Position numbers and translations under genes: made by a program. 64,000 bases of DNA, taken from the NCBI GenBank assembly GCA_031549665.1, contig JAVBPJ010000015.1, positions 1 to 64,000 of the forward strand, written 5' to 3'. The notes beneath the pieces are model-generated. The model had not been told where the DNA came from, made no database searches, and saw only the letters and a program-made list of their open reading frames with translations. Origin of the DNA: Rikenella sp031549665 (GTDB taxonomy: Bacteria > Bacteroidota > Bacteroidia > Bacteroidales > Rikenellaceae). Positions 24,353 through 32,808 of this stretch are shown here, one piece after another (within the stretch, counting starts at the first letter, position 1; every line of letters starts with the position of its first letter).

Positions 24353-25507
24353 ATGGATACCCAAAAAATCAGAGATAAATTCAAAGAGCTGTACGGAACC
24401 TCAGGTTCCGTATACGCTTCGCCCGGCCGGATCAACATCATCGGCGAACACACCGACTACAACGGAGGCTTCGTGCTTCCGGGCGCGGTAGACAAGGGCA
24501 TGGTGGCCGAAATCATCTTCAACGGCACCGACAAGGTACGCGCCTACGCCCTCGACCTGAACGAACGCTCGGAATTCGGACTGGCCGAAGCCGACGCTCC
24601 CAAAGAGCATTGGGCCAAGTACATCTTCGGCATCTGCCGCGAGCTGACCAAACGCGGAGCCACCATCAAAGGGTTCGACACCGTCTTTTCGGGCGACGTT
24701 CCGCTGGGGGCAGGCATGTCATCCTCGGCCGCGCTGGAAAGCACCTACGCTTTCGCACTGAACGACCTGCTGAACCTGGGCTTCGAAAAAATGGAGCTGG
24801 CCAAAGCGGGCCAATCGACCGAACACAACTACGTGGGCGTGAAGTGCGGCATCATGGACCAGTTCGCCTCGCTGCACGGCAAGGCCGGACACCTGATGCG
24901 CCTGGACTGCAAAACCGGCGAATTCCAGTACGTTCCCTTCGACCCCGAAAAACACGGGTACAAAGTGGTGCTGGTGGATACCTGCGTGAAACACGAACTG
25001 GTGGGATCGCCCTACAACCGCCGCCGCGAGTCGTGCGAACGGGCCGTGAAAGCCATCCAGGCCAAGCACCCCGAAGTGGAATTCCTGCGCGACGCCAAGA
25101 TCGAATGGCTCGAAGAGGTGATCGGCTGCATCACGCAAGAGGACTACATCCGCGCCGAGTACGCCATCGGCGAAGTGGACCGCCTGCTGGCCGCCTGCGA
25201 CGCCCTGGAAAAAGGCGACTACGAAACCGTGGGCCGCAAAATGTACGGCACCCATATCGGCATGAGCGTACTGTACGAGGTGAGCTGCGAAGAGCTGGAC
25301 TTCGTGAACGAAGTGGCCAAGACGTGCGGCGTAACCGGTTCGCGCGTGATGGGCGGCGGTTTCGGCGGCTGCACCATCAACGTGGTTCCTGTGGCCAAAT
25401 ACGACGCTTTCATCCAAACCGTCCAAGCCAAGTACAAGGCCCAGTTCGGCATCGATTGCAAGATCTACCCCGTGGTGATCAGCGACGGCGCCCGCAAACT
25501 GGCCTAA
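24353..25507 (+). CDS. galK: Galactokinase
   Basis: 384 residues, GHMP family. The galactokinase signature GRINIIGEHTDYNGG starts at 25, the ATP loop PLGAGMSSSAALE is at 117-129, and the C-terminal VMGGGFGGCTINVV is present. It phosphorylates alpha-D-galactose at C1 in the cytoplasm. Last gene of the galactose block, followed by a strong bidirectional terminator. Confidence 0.96.
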   Translation: MDTQKIRDKFKELYGTSGSVYASPGRINIIGEHTDYNGGFVLPGAVDKGMVAEIIFNGTDKVRAYALDLNERSEFGLAEADAPKEHWAKYIFGICRELTKRGATIKGFDTVFSGDVPLGAGMSSSAALESTYAFALNDLLNLGFEKMELAKAGQSTEHNYVGVKCGIMDQFASLHGKAGHLMRLDCKTGEFQYVPFDPEKHGYKVVLVDTCVKHELVGSPYNRRRESCERAVKAIQAKHPEVEFLRDAKIEWLEEVIGCITQEDYIRAEYAIGEVDRLLAACDALEKGDYETVGRKMYGTHIGMSVLYEVSCEELDFVNEVAKTCGVTGSRVMGGGFGGCTINVVPVAKYDAFIQTVQAKYKAQFGIDCKIYPVVISDGARKLA

Positions 25508-25561
25508 TCAACACTCCCTGCGGTCCGAACCGGATGCGGTTCGACAGCGAGCACAAACGCG

Positions 25562-25600
25562 AAAAAGCGGTTTCCCTGTGCAGGGAAACCGCTTTTGTTT
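25562..25600. terminator. Bidirectional terminator between galK and holA
   Basis: A perfect 16-base inverted repeat (25563-25578 with 25581-25596) lies between two convergent genes. It has AAAA/TTTT on the outer ends; reading right it continues GTTTTC, reading left it ends in TTTTT. It should stop both transcripts. Confidence 0.9.
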
Positions 25601-25636
25601 TCAGGCGCGGCGCCACGCGCAGCCTTTATCCGTAAA

Positions 25637-26701
25637 TCAGAGCGTGGCGATGCGGAGAATCAGCTCCCGAAGCAGTTCGCCATCGCCGGCCGAACCGGCA
25701 TTCATCCCTTTGGACTTCATGTCGAACTCGCGCAACAGCCCCAACACCGCAAACGCCTTGGGATTGGGATAGTTGTTCGAGGCGGTCAGGTATTCGCGGG
25801 CAAAAAAGGGAGAGGGCAGTTTGAGCAACATGGCCACCTCCTGTTCCGAGAGGGCGGCAGAGCCCTTGCGTTTGCGTTCCCAGCGGTGGAGGCCCAGGGT
25901 TACGATCCGTTGGAAATGGGAAAAGATCATCGGCAGGGTAACGACCAGCGGATGTTCCTTCGCGTTGGCCCCGAAGTAGTCGGCGATGCGGAGCGCCTGG
26001 GCGATGTCCCGCTCCGAGAGGGCGCGGGTAAGCTCGAACACGTTGAAATCCTTGCTGATACCGATGTTCTGCTCGATGTGGTCGGGCGTAATCAGCACCG
26101 TCCCCTCGGGCAGGCGGGTGAGGAGCTTATCGGCCTCGTTCTCGATTTTTTGAAGTTCGGCTCCCAGGTGTCCCGCCACCATTTGCACGGCCTTGGGTTC
26201 TATCTGGCATCCTTTGGCGGCGAAGAGTTCGCGGATCCACCCTTCGATTTCGTAGTCGCGGGGCGAATTGCTTTCGAACACCTCGCCCACGGCGGCCAGC
26301 CGTTTGTAGAGTACGCCGCGCTTATCGAGCGTTTTCCCTTTGTAGCAAAGCACCAGAACGGTGCTGTCCAGCGGATTTTTCGCGTACGACGCCAGCAGGT
26401 CGATGTTGCGGAGCGACTGGGCCTCGCGCACCACAACGAGCTGGTGGGCGCTCATCATCGGATAGCGGCGGCAGAGGTTGACCACCGCTCCCGCTTCGGA
26501 ATCTTTTCCGTAGAGGATGGTTTGGTTGAAGGCGCGTTCGGCCTCGGGCAGCACGCACTCGACAAGGGCGTCGGAGATTTGGTCGATGTAGTACCCCTCC
26601 TCGCCCATCAGCAGGTAGACCTTGGCCCACTTACCGCTCCGGATGTCGCGGAGCAGCGATTTGGCCTGTTTTTGTACGTCGCTGAAGTTCTGTTTTGCCA
26701 T
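25637..26701 (-). CDS. holA: DNA polymerase III subunit delta
   Basis: 354 residues. The N-terminal domain has KVYLLMGEEGYYIDQI, followed by FNQTILYGKDS, the NPLDSTVLVLCYKGKTLDKR segment, and the family's VGHLGAELQKIENEADKL-type motif (here AGHLGAELQKIENE). Delta opens the sliding clamp within the clamp loader. It is a single gene between a convergent galK and its own promoter, whose -7 box lies just 4 bases before the ATG. Confidence 0.93.
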   Translation of the reverse strand: MAKQNFSDVQKQAKSLLRDIRSGKWAKVYLLMGEEGYYIDQISDALVECVLPEAERAFNQTILYGKDSEAGAVVNLCRRYPMMSAHQLVVVREAQSLRNIDLLASYAKNPLDSTVLVLCYKGKTLDKRGVLYKRLAAVGEVFESNSPRDYEIEGWIRELFAAKGCQIEPKAVQMVAGHLGAELQKIENEADKLLTRLPEGTVLITPDHIEQNIGISKDFNVFELTRALSERDIAQALRIADYFGANAKEHPLVVTLPMIFSHFQRIVTLGLHRWERKRKGSAALSEQEVAMLLKLPSPFFAREYLTASNNYPNPKAFAVLGLLREFDMKSKGMNAGSAGDGELLRELILRIATL

Positions 26702-26705
26702 CGTT

Positions 26706-26713
26706 CAAAGGTA
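26706..26713 (-). promoter_or_regulatory. -7 promoter box for holA, adjoining the ATG
   Basis: TACCTTTG on the minus strand, then 4 bases, then the holA ATG. If used, the transcript would start at or next to the start codon. Confidence 0.6.
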
Positions 26714-26746
26714 CGAAAAAGGCGGAAAGGCGGGGACGATGCGACA

Positions 26747-26780
26747 AATAAAAACCGTCCTCGGCAGGGAGGACGGTTTT
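26747..26780 (-). terminator. Terminator after secG
   Basis: A 12-pair stem (26751-26762 with 26769-26780) with a 6-base loop, followed on the minus strand by TTTTTATTTG. It lies 90 bases after the secG stop. Confidence 0.88.
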
Positions 26781-26870
26781 CAGCTATGGTTTTTTTCTGT
26801 TGAGCGGTTTGCCGGGAAAATTCCTTTGAAAAGGGCGGCGAAAGAGGCTCTCCAGCGGGGAAAAACGCGC

Positions 26871-27257
26871 TTAGTGCGAGTGTCCGGCGTGGTCGTCTTC
26901 GGCAGGGGTGGCGGGCATGGCCGGAACGGCGGGCGTTCCTTCGGCCGGAGCGGGGTTTTGGAGTTGGAAGTTCTCGATCCCTTTCGACTGGTTTTGAATG
27001 GCCTGATCGAGTGCGTCGCGGCTCTTGTCGATTTGGTTGCGCGGCATGGCCATGGTAGCGGCCAGGCTGAATACAACGATCGAAATGGCGAGTCCCCAGG
27101 TGAATTTTTCGAGGAAATCGGCGGTTTGGCGAACGCCCATCACTTGGTTCGAGGCTCCGAAGTTGGCGGCCATCCCTCCTTTGGGGTTTTGCGCCAGCAC
27201 GGAAAGGATGATCAGGAAGCTCGCAATGGCGATCAAAATAATGAAGAAAACGTACAT
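26871..27257 (-). CDS. secG: Preprotein translocase subunit SecG
   Basis: 128 residues. Two membrane helices (about 2-21 and 53-70) flank the conserved cytoplasmic loop QNPKGGMAANFGASNQVMG at 23-41. The C-terminal 50 residues are a Pro/Ala-rich tail ending DDHAGHSH, a possible metal-binding end whose role is unknown. SecG assists protein export with SecY (encoded at 40504-41835). It is last in the run regulator-lptE-TPR-secG. Confidence 0.94.
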   Translation of the reverse strand: MYVFFIILIAIASFLIILSVLAQNPKGGMAANFGASNQVMGVRQTADFLEKFTWGLAISIVVFSLAATMAMPRNQIDKSRDALDQAIQNQSKGIENFQLQNPAPAEGTPAVPAMPATPAEDDHAGHSH

Positions 27258-27289
27258 AATCGTCTCTGGTTCTGTGTGTTCTGTAACTA

Positions 27290-27817
27290 TTAGCGGCCTA
27301 ACACGGCGGCGATTCGGTCTGCAAAGTAACCACTTTTTTCCGGATATTTCAACCCTAAACGCGAATATATCTCAACGGCGCGTTCGATTTCGCCCTGGGC
27401 GAGGTAGATTTCGGCCAGTGTCTCGGAAGCCACCTCGGGATCGACCGTGGAGGAGGCCACCGAGAGGTCTTCGGCATTTTCCCGCTCCGAACCTCCCGGA
27501 GTCGGAACGATACGGCCGGGGCCGTTGGCCAGGAATTGATCGATCGCGGCCAGGGTCGACGAAATGTGTCCCGCGTGGCGCGACTCGGGGAGCAATACCT
27601 GCGGGAAAGGGTGTACAAAAAGCCGGACGTCCAGATTCCGCCACCGTTGCCGGTATTCGCGGCTGGCCTCCATGCCCGCCGAACGCATTCCGCGCAGCTC
27701 CAGCACGCGCGCCAGGGTAAACCAGGGGTAGCGCTCCACCAGTTCGGCGGCGGAAGCCAACCCTTCGGGGGTTCCCAAAAGGGCGTAATCGTCGAGCAAC
27801 GGGGCCAGCGGATTCAT
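27290..27817 (-). CDS. TPR-like hypothetical protein
   Basis: 175 residues from ATG 27817. The C-terminal part (about 134-172, SETLAEIYLAQGEIERAVEIY through YFADRIA) reads as a tetratricopeptide-like helical pair. The N-terminal half has no motif I recognise, and no signal peptide is seen, so it is probably cytoplasmic. It sits between lptE (25 bases) and secG (32 bases), suggesting an envelope-biogenesis context but no defined job. Confidence 0.7.
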   Translation of the reverse strand: MNPLAPLLDDYALLGTPEGLASAAELVERYPWFTLARVLELRGMRSAGMEASREYRQRWRNLDVRLFVHPFPQVLLPESRHAGHISSTLAAIDQFLANGPGRIVPTPGGSERENAEDLSVASSTVDPEVASETLAEIYLAQGEIERAVEIYSRLGLKYPEKSGYFADRIAAVLGR

Positions 27818-27842
27818 GCGTCGGGCTGTGGAGGGAAAGGGG

Positions 27843-28364
27843 TTACCAGTTCGAAAAAGCTGCGTTGAAAATGTCCTCGACCAGTTTTTCGACAATCTGC
27901 GGAATGAGGGTGTTTTCGGCAGTGGTAAGCAGGACGTTGCTGTCGTAGTCGGCATACTGAGTAAAGGTGCGGTCGAAACTGTTCTTGGGTTCGAGTTTGT
28001 TGACACAACGTACTTTCACAGTGATGGTCAGGCGGTTACGCTGCGCATACTCGCCTGCCGAAATCGAACTGGGCGCGGAGCGGTAGTCGGTAATCTCGCC
28101 CGAGAAGCTGAAATCTCCTTCGTCTCGAACCAGTTGCAGGCGGGTTTCGCGGGCAATTCTGGCAGTGAGCTCGTCGGTCAGCGTCGGGGCCAGCCTCACC
28201 GAAACCAGCGCGGCCATGTTGTTGAACGACTGGACACTGGCGGTTTTGGCCAGCGGCGGGATCGAAGCGCCGGAGAACGAGTAGCTCACCCGGCAACCGC
28301 CGAGCAGGAGCGTACCCAGCAGCAACAACGATGCGAAGAGTTTTGACTTGAGGGGAAGATTCAC
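27843..28364 (-). CDS. lptE: LptE-like outer membrane assembly lipoprotein
   Basis: 173 residues starting at GTG 28364; no ATG in frame gives a signal peptide. The signal ends in LLGGC with Cys24. The mature part resembles Bacteroidota LptE/LPS-assembly lipoproteins: YSFSGASIPPLAKTASVQSFNN, then FSGEITDYRSAP and NSFDRTFTQYADY. LptE plugs LptD and helps insert LPS in the outer membrane. It follows the regulator gene after 61 bases. Confidence 0.83.
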   Translation of the reverse strand: MNLPLKSKLFASLLLLGTLLLGGCRVSYSFSGASIPPLAKTASVQSFNNMAALVSVRLAPTLTDELTARIARETRLQLVRDEGDFSFSGEITDYRSAPSSISAGEYAQRNRLTITVKVRCVNKLEPKNSFDRTFTQYADYDSNVLLTTAENTLIPQIVEKLVEDIFNAAFSNW

Positions 28365-28425
28365 GTGCGGGGTTTGGTTTGCAAGGGTGGTTCTATTCGA
28401 TTCTATCGGGCGGGGGGCAGGAGCG

Positions 28426-29601
28426 TTACTCGATCTCCAGCTCTTTGATTTTGCGGTAGAGCGTGCGTTCAGAGATGAACAGCTCCTTGGCGGCCTCTTT
28501 GCGTTTGCCGTTGTTTCGCTGCAGGGCGCGTAAAATGCGTTCGCGCTCGGCCTGGGCTTTGGTTTTGGGTTCTTCGGCCTCGGGTTCCTCTTCCGTGGCT
28601 TCGATGTCTTCGGGCAGCGGAGCGTGCAGTTGGACGGGTACGTACCCGCCCGCGGCGGCCTTGATGGCCGGAGGCTCCAGCCCAAGGCCCGAGATCATCG
28701 TTTTGAGCTCCGAGACTTCGCCCCTCAGGTCGAACAGCAACTTATACAGGATATCCCGCTCGGTGGCTCCGGCCGGGGAACTTCCGGCGGGGGGGACCAC
28801 CATCGGCAACTGGTTCGGGCGGTAGTCGGGCAGGTATTTTTGGAGCGTTTGGGAGTCGATGTCGCGCCGTTCCTCGACAGCCGAGATTTGCTCGGCCACA
28901 TTTTTCAACTGCCGCACATTGCCGGGCCAATAGTAGCGCTCCAGCACCTGAAGGGCGTCTGGGGTCAGGCCGATGGGGGGCATTTGGTACTGGGTCGCTA
29001 TGTCGATGGCAAAGCGGCGGAACAGCAGCGAAATATCGCCGCCGCGTTCCCGCAACGGGGGGACGTGGATCGGGACGGTGTTCAGGCGGTAGTAGAGGTC
29101 TTCACGAAAACGACCTGCGCCGATGGCGGCCCTCAGGTCGATGTTGGTAGCGGCCACCACCCGCACGTTGGTTTTTTGCGACTTGGACGACCCTACCCGA
29201 ATAAACTCGCCGCTTTGCAGCACGCGCAACAGGCGCACCTGGGTTTGCAGGGGCAGTTCAGCCACCTCGTCCAGGAAAATGGTGCCGCCGTTGGCCACCT
29301 CGAAGTAGCCTTTGCGGGCTTCGGAGGCGCCGGTGAACGCCCCCTTTTCGTGTCCGAAAAGTTCGGAATCGATGGTTCCCTCGGGGATGGCTCCGCAGTT
29401 TACGGCAATGTAGTTGCCGTGCTTGCGGGAGCTGTACATGTGAATGATTTGCGGAAAAAACTCCTTCCCTACACCGCTTTCGCCGGTGATCAGCACGCTC
29501 AGATCGGTGGTTGCCACGCGCAGGCTCACTTCCAATGCTCGGTTTAGTGCCTCGCTGCTGCCGATAATTCCGAACCGCTGCTTAACTCGCTGTAATTCCA
29601 T
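28426..29601 (-). CDS. Sigma54-dependent activator-like regulator (AAA+ and Fis HTH)
   Basis: 391 residues from ATG 29601; a TTG three codons earlier overlaps the promoter box. Walker A GESGVGKE at 40-47, the sigma54-contacting GAFTGA at 87-92, Walker B GGTIFLDE at 105-112, and a Fis-type helix-turn-helix at about 366-390 (EAAKELFISERTLYRKI). There is no receiver, PAS or GAF domain in front, so the input is unknown, as in PspF. The role should be to open sigma54 RNA polymerase promoters. Downstream are lptE, a TPR-like protein and secG. Confidence 0.9.
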   Translation of the reverse strand: MELQRVKQRFGIIGSSEALNRALEVSLRVATTDLSVLITGESGVGKEFFPQIIHMYSSRKHGNYIAVNCGAIPEGTIDSELFGHEKGAFTGASEARKGYFEVANGGTIFLDEVAELPLQTQVRLLRVLQSGEFIRVGSSKSQKTNVRVVAATNIDLRAAIGAGRFREDLYYRLNTVPIHVPPLRERGGDISLLFRRFAIDIATQYQMPPIGLTPDALQVLERYYWPGNVRQLKNVAEQISAVEERRDIDSQTLQKYLPDYRPNQLPMVVPPAGSSPAGATERDILYKLLFDLRGEVSELKTMISGLGLEPPAIKAAAGGYVPVQLHAPLPEDIEATEEEPEAEEPKTKAQAERERILRALQRNNGKRKEAAKELFISERTLYRKIKELEIE

Positions 29602-29607
29602 ACCTCG

Positions 29608-29615
29608 CAAAGATA
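29608..29615 (-). promoter_or_regulatory. -7 promoter box for the regulator-lptE-secG operon
   Basis: TATCTTTG on the minus strand, 6 bases before the regulator's ATG. No -33 TTG at normal spacing. This would give an almost leaderless mRNA. Confidence 0.55.
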
Positions 29616-29689
29616 CATTTTTTTCCCTCTTTTTGGTCTTTTACCGCAAGGCATACCCGCCTCCGTCGCGCGAAAGACGTACAATAAAG

Positions 29690-31012
29690 CTAAAACGCGA
29701 CGATGGGCCGCACCCACTCGTGGCCGAAACCGACGGCGGAAACGCGCAGGGCCGGAGGGAGCTGGCGGCGCTTGAATTCGGCCCGTTTGAGCAGGCGGGC
29801 CACCCGTTCCACGGTCGAAGGCTCCTCGCCCCGATCGATCAGCTCGCGGGGCGACAACCCCTGTTCAATCAGGCCGTACAGCAGCCGGTCCAGTTCGGGG
29901 TAGGGAGGGAGCGAGTCGCTGTCCTGCTGCCCGGGACGCAGCTCGGCCGAGGGGGCCTTGGCGAGGATGTTCGCCGGAATGGGGTTGCCGTACCGGACGT
30001 TTATGTGATCGGCCAGGGCGTACACTTCGGTCTTGTACAGGTCGCCCAAAACGCTCAACGCGCCCGAGGTGTCGCCGTACAGGGTCCCGTAACCCACGGC
30101 TATTTCGCTTTTGTTCGACGTGTTGAGCATCAATCCCCCGTGGGCGTTCGACAGGGCCATCGTCAACAGGCCGCGGATTCTGGACTGGAGGTTCTCTTCG
30201 GCCAGAGCGCAATCGGCCTCGGCAAAAATCGGCGCAAGGCTTTGCAGGGCCGCCTCGAAGATCGGGGTAATCGGCAGCAAATCCGAGCGGATGCCCAGCC
30301 GCCGCACCAGTTCGAGCGAGTCGTCGACCGAGTGGGCCGACGAATAGGGCGAAGGCAACAGCAGCACGCGTACATGCTCGGGGCCGAGCGCCACCGCCGC
30401 CAACGCCACCACCACGGCCGAGTCGAGTCCTCCGGAGAGGGCCACAACGGCCTGGTGCGAAGCGGTTTTTGCAAAGTAATCGCGGATGCCGAGCAACAGG
30501 CCGTCGCACACCTGCGCGATGGGGGCGCCCCAATCGGCCCGCTGGTCGATCGGATCATTCAAGTCGACCACCCGGAGCGTTTCGGTGAAAAGCGGCAAGG
30601 TGAGGCACCGTCCGTCGGGCCAGCAAACCGCCGAACCGCCGTAAAACAGCGTGTCGGTCTGCGCACCCGTGGCGTTAACGTAAACAACGGGGCGCCGCTC
30701 GTTTTTCGCCCGTTCGGCAAGCTGGCCCAGACGCTCGACCGGGAGGCCGTGCCTGAAACGCTCGGCGGCGGGCGACAACAGCGCTTCGCCGAACAGGCTC
30801 TCGGCGGTATACACGGGGATCGGGCTCTCGACAACCGGAAGTTCGGGGGGCGGAGCGAGTCCCAACAGGGGCGCTCCGGTCCGGGCCGAGCAGGGGAACA
30901 GGATCGCCTGGGCGCCCTGTTCGGCGGCACGCTGCGCCAAACGCTCCATCTTGCGGGCGTTGCCGTCCCAATCTCCCACCAGCGGATTGATCTGTGCCAG
31001 GGCGATTTTCAT
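29690..31012 (-). CDS. nadE: NAD+ synthase with a degenerate amidase domain
   Basis: 440 residues, about 100 shorter than usual glutamine-dependent NadE. The synthase half is intact: the ATP pyrophosphatase loop SGGLDS at 193-198, LNTSNKSEIAVGYGTLYGD and KAPSAELRPGQ. The nitrilase-like half (1-160) keeps its start (MKIALAQINPLVGD) and end (RPVVYVNATGAQ, FYGGSAV), but the catalytic Glu region reads ILFPCSARTG, and the middle with the catalytic Lys and Cys is missing. It should make NAD+ from deamido-NAD+ with free ammonia rather than glutamine (inference). It starts 5 bases after the glycosyltransferase-cyclotransferase stop. Confidence 0.87.
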   Translation of the reverse strand: MKIALAQINPLVGDWDGNARKMERLAQRAAEQGAQAILFPCSARTGAPLLGLAPPPELPVVESPIPVYTAESLFGEALLSPAAERFRHGLPVERLGQLAERAKNERRPVVYVNATGAQTDTLFYGGSAVCWPDGRCLTLPLFTETLRVVDLNDPIDQRADWGAPIAQVCDGLLLGIRDYFAKTASHQAVVALSGGLDSAVVVALAAVALGPEHVRVLLLPSPYSSAHSVDDSLELVRRLGIRSDLLPITPIFEAALQSLAPIFAEADCALAEENLQSRIRGLLTMALSNAHGGLMLNTSNKSEIAVGYGTLYGDTSGALSVLGDLYKTEVYALADHINVRYGNPIPANILAKAPSAELRPGQQDSDSLPPYPELDRLLYGLIEQGLSPRELIDRGEEPSTVERVARLLKRAEFKRRQLPPALRVSAVGFGHEWVRPIVAF

Positions 31013-31017
31013 GGCCG

Positions 31018-32808
31018 TTATTCTATGTTGATCTCAAAAAGACGATCCCAGCGTTTGCCCGTAACGAAAATCCGCCGGTTCGTCGAATCGTAGGCAATGC
31101 CGTTGAAAACGTCGACATCGGGCGTAATCGCAATGCGGCTCTCCAGCGCGGCGCAATCGATGTATTTCAGCACGCTTCCCGTGGCCGGATCGATCACCGC
31201 GATGCGGTTCGTTCCGTACAGGTTGGCCCACAGGGTTCCGTCGATCCACTCCAGTTCGTTGAGCAGTTCCACCCGGCCCCGGTCGTCGTACACTTCGATC
31301 ACCGAGTCGCGCGAAAAATCGGAGGGGTTGTAGCGGACAATCCGGTGGCTGCCGTCCGAAACGTAGAGCCAGCGACCGTCGGTGGCGATCCCCCACCCCT
31401 CGCCGGTGTAGGAGAGCATGGATTGTTGCCTGAGGGCGAGGTCGTAAACAAAACAGCGCTGCTCCTGCCAGGTGAGCTGGTAGAGTTTTCCGTCCAGCAG
31501 CGCCAGTCCCTCGCCGAAATAGCGGTTGGCCAGCGGCGTTTTCTGTTCGACCTGTCCGCTGACGGGATCGACCCGCCGCACATCCGAACGGCCATATTCG
31601 CCGGTGCTTTCGTACAGTTTACCGTCGTGGAACAGCAGTCCCTGCGTGTACGCCCGCGGGTCGTGCGGATAGGCGTTGACCACGCTCGGATAAACCACCT
31701 GCGGCGCGGGACGGGGCTGTCGCGCGGCAGAGGCCGAAGAGGCCTGCCCCGCCTGCCGGCCCGAGGGACAGCCGCAAAACAGCAGCACTCCCATGGCAAG
31801 GGCCATCATCCGCCCAAAGGTGTGTCGGCCAATCAGGTACCGCAACATGATGCTTCCGGGATAGATCTGCCCCACCCGGCCGAATCCGTACTGGGGTTGG
31901 CGATCCAAACGCGGGCGCATCCGCCAAAAATCGCGGTGTCCGCGGAAAATGGCGGCGGCAAAACTGCCCTTTCCTTGCAACAAGTAGCTCAACAGGCGCA
32001 GGCTGTCGGTGGCGATCCGAACCGGAAGCAGCAGGAAAAAACGCCACATGGCCAGGTTTTTATAGAGCATCGCCAGGTTGTTGCGGAAGTTCAGGTAGGT
32101 TTTCCGAGGCGACCACACGGGCAGCGTTCCGGCCCCCACGTGGTAGACCACCGAACGGGGTTCCACCTCGATCCGGTACCCTTGCCGCTTGAGCCTCCAG
32201 CAGAGGTCGATCTCTTCCATGTGGGCAAAAAAGGCTTCGTCCAGCTCGCCCGTGGCGTGGTAGAGCGGGGCGCGTACCAGCATCGCCGCTCCGGTGGCCC
32301 AAAACACCTCGCGCAGGGTATCGTACTGGCCGTGGTCGGTTTCGGTGCCGGCAATGAGCCGCCCCCTGCAAAAGGGGTAACCCAGCGCGTCGATGAAGCC
32401 GCCGCAGGCTCCGGCATATTCAAACCGGTCGGGATGGCTCCACGAACGGATTTTGGGCATCAGGGCGGCCACCTGGGGCGCGGTTTGCATCCGTTCCACC
32501 AGGGGATCGATCCATCCCTCGCTCACTTCGACGTCGGAATTGAGCAACAGGTAGTAATCGGCCTCGATTTGCGCCAGGGCGCGGTTGTACCCTCCCGTAA
32601 AACCGTAATTTTGATCCAGAGGGATCAGGCGAACCGTGGGATGGGCCTCGCGCACGTACTCCAGCGAGTCGTCGTCCGAGGCGTTGTCGGCCACCACCAC
32701 TTCGGTCTGGCAATGGGCCGAGCGGGAGTGCTGCACCACCCCGCCGAGGAATCGCTGCAAAAACTCGACCCCGTTCCAGTTGAGGATCACAATGGCTAAC
32801 CGTTCCAT
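31018..32808 (-). CDS. GT2 glycosyltransferase fused in frame to glutaminyl cyclotransferase
   Basis: 596 codons with no internal stop. Residues 1-333 are a family 2 glycosyltransferase: VILNWNG at 7-13, DNASDDDS from 41 and the metal site NSDVEV at 90-95, ending in a YPGSI block where such enzymes normally stop. Residues 334-596 are a glutamine cyclotransferase beta-propeller (AYTQGLLF, YFGEGLALL, GEGWGIATDG, NELEWIDG, VFNGIAYD), which forms N-terminal pyroglutamate. Between them lies a lipoprotein signal-like segment: Met321, two arginines, a hydrophobic core and Cys347. In relatives the two are separate proteins, one cytoplasmic and one exported. The second half could also start internally at ATG 31848 or 31809. 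The start overlaps the acyltransferase stop by 1 base. Confidence 0.78.
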   Translation of the reverse strand: MERLAIVILNWNGVEFLQRFLGGVVQHSRSAHCQTEVVVADNASDDDSLEYVREAHPTVRLIPLDQNYGFTGGYNRALAQIEADYYLLLNSDVEVSEGWIDPLVERMQTAPQVAALMPKIRSWSHPDRFEYAGACGGFIDALGYPFCRGRLIAGTETDHGQYDTLREVFWATGAAMLVRAPLYHATGELDEAFFAHMEEIDLCWRLKRQGYRIEVEPRSVVYHVGAGTLPVWSPRKTYLNFRNNLAMLYKNLAMWRFFLLLPVRIATDSLRLLSYLLQGKGSFAAAIFRGHRDFWRMRPRLDRQPQYGFGRVGQIYPGSIMLRYLIGRHTFGRMMALAMGVLLFCGCPSGRQAGQASSASAARQPRPAPQVVYPSVVNAYPHDPRAYTQGLLFHDGKLYESTGEYGRSDVRRVDPVSGQVEQKTPLANRYFGEGLALLDGKLYQLTWQEQRCFVYDLALRQQSMLSYTGEGWGIATDGRWLYVSDGSHRIVRYNPSDFSRDSVIEVYDDRGRVELLNELEWIDGTLWANLYGTNRIAVIDPATGSVLKYIDCAALESRIAITPDVDVFNGIAYDSTNRRIFVTGKRWDRLFEINIE

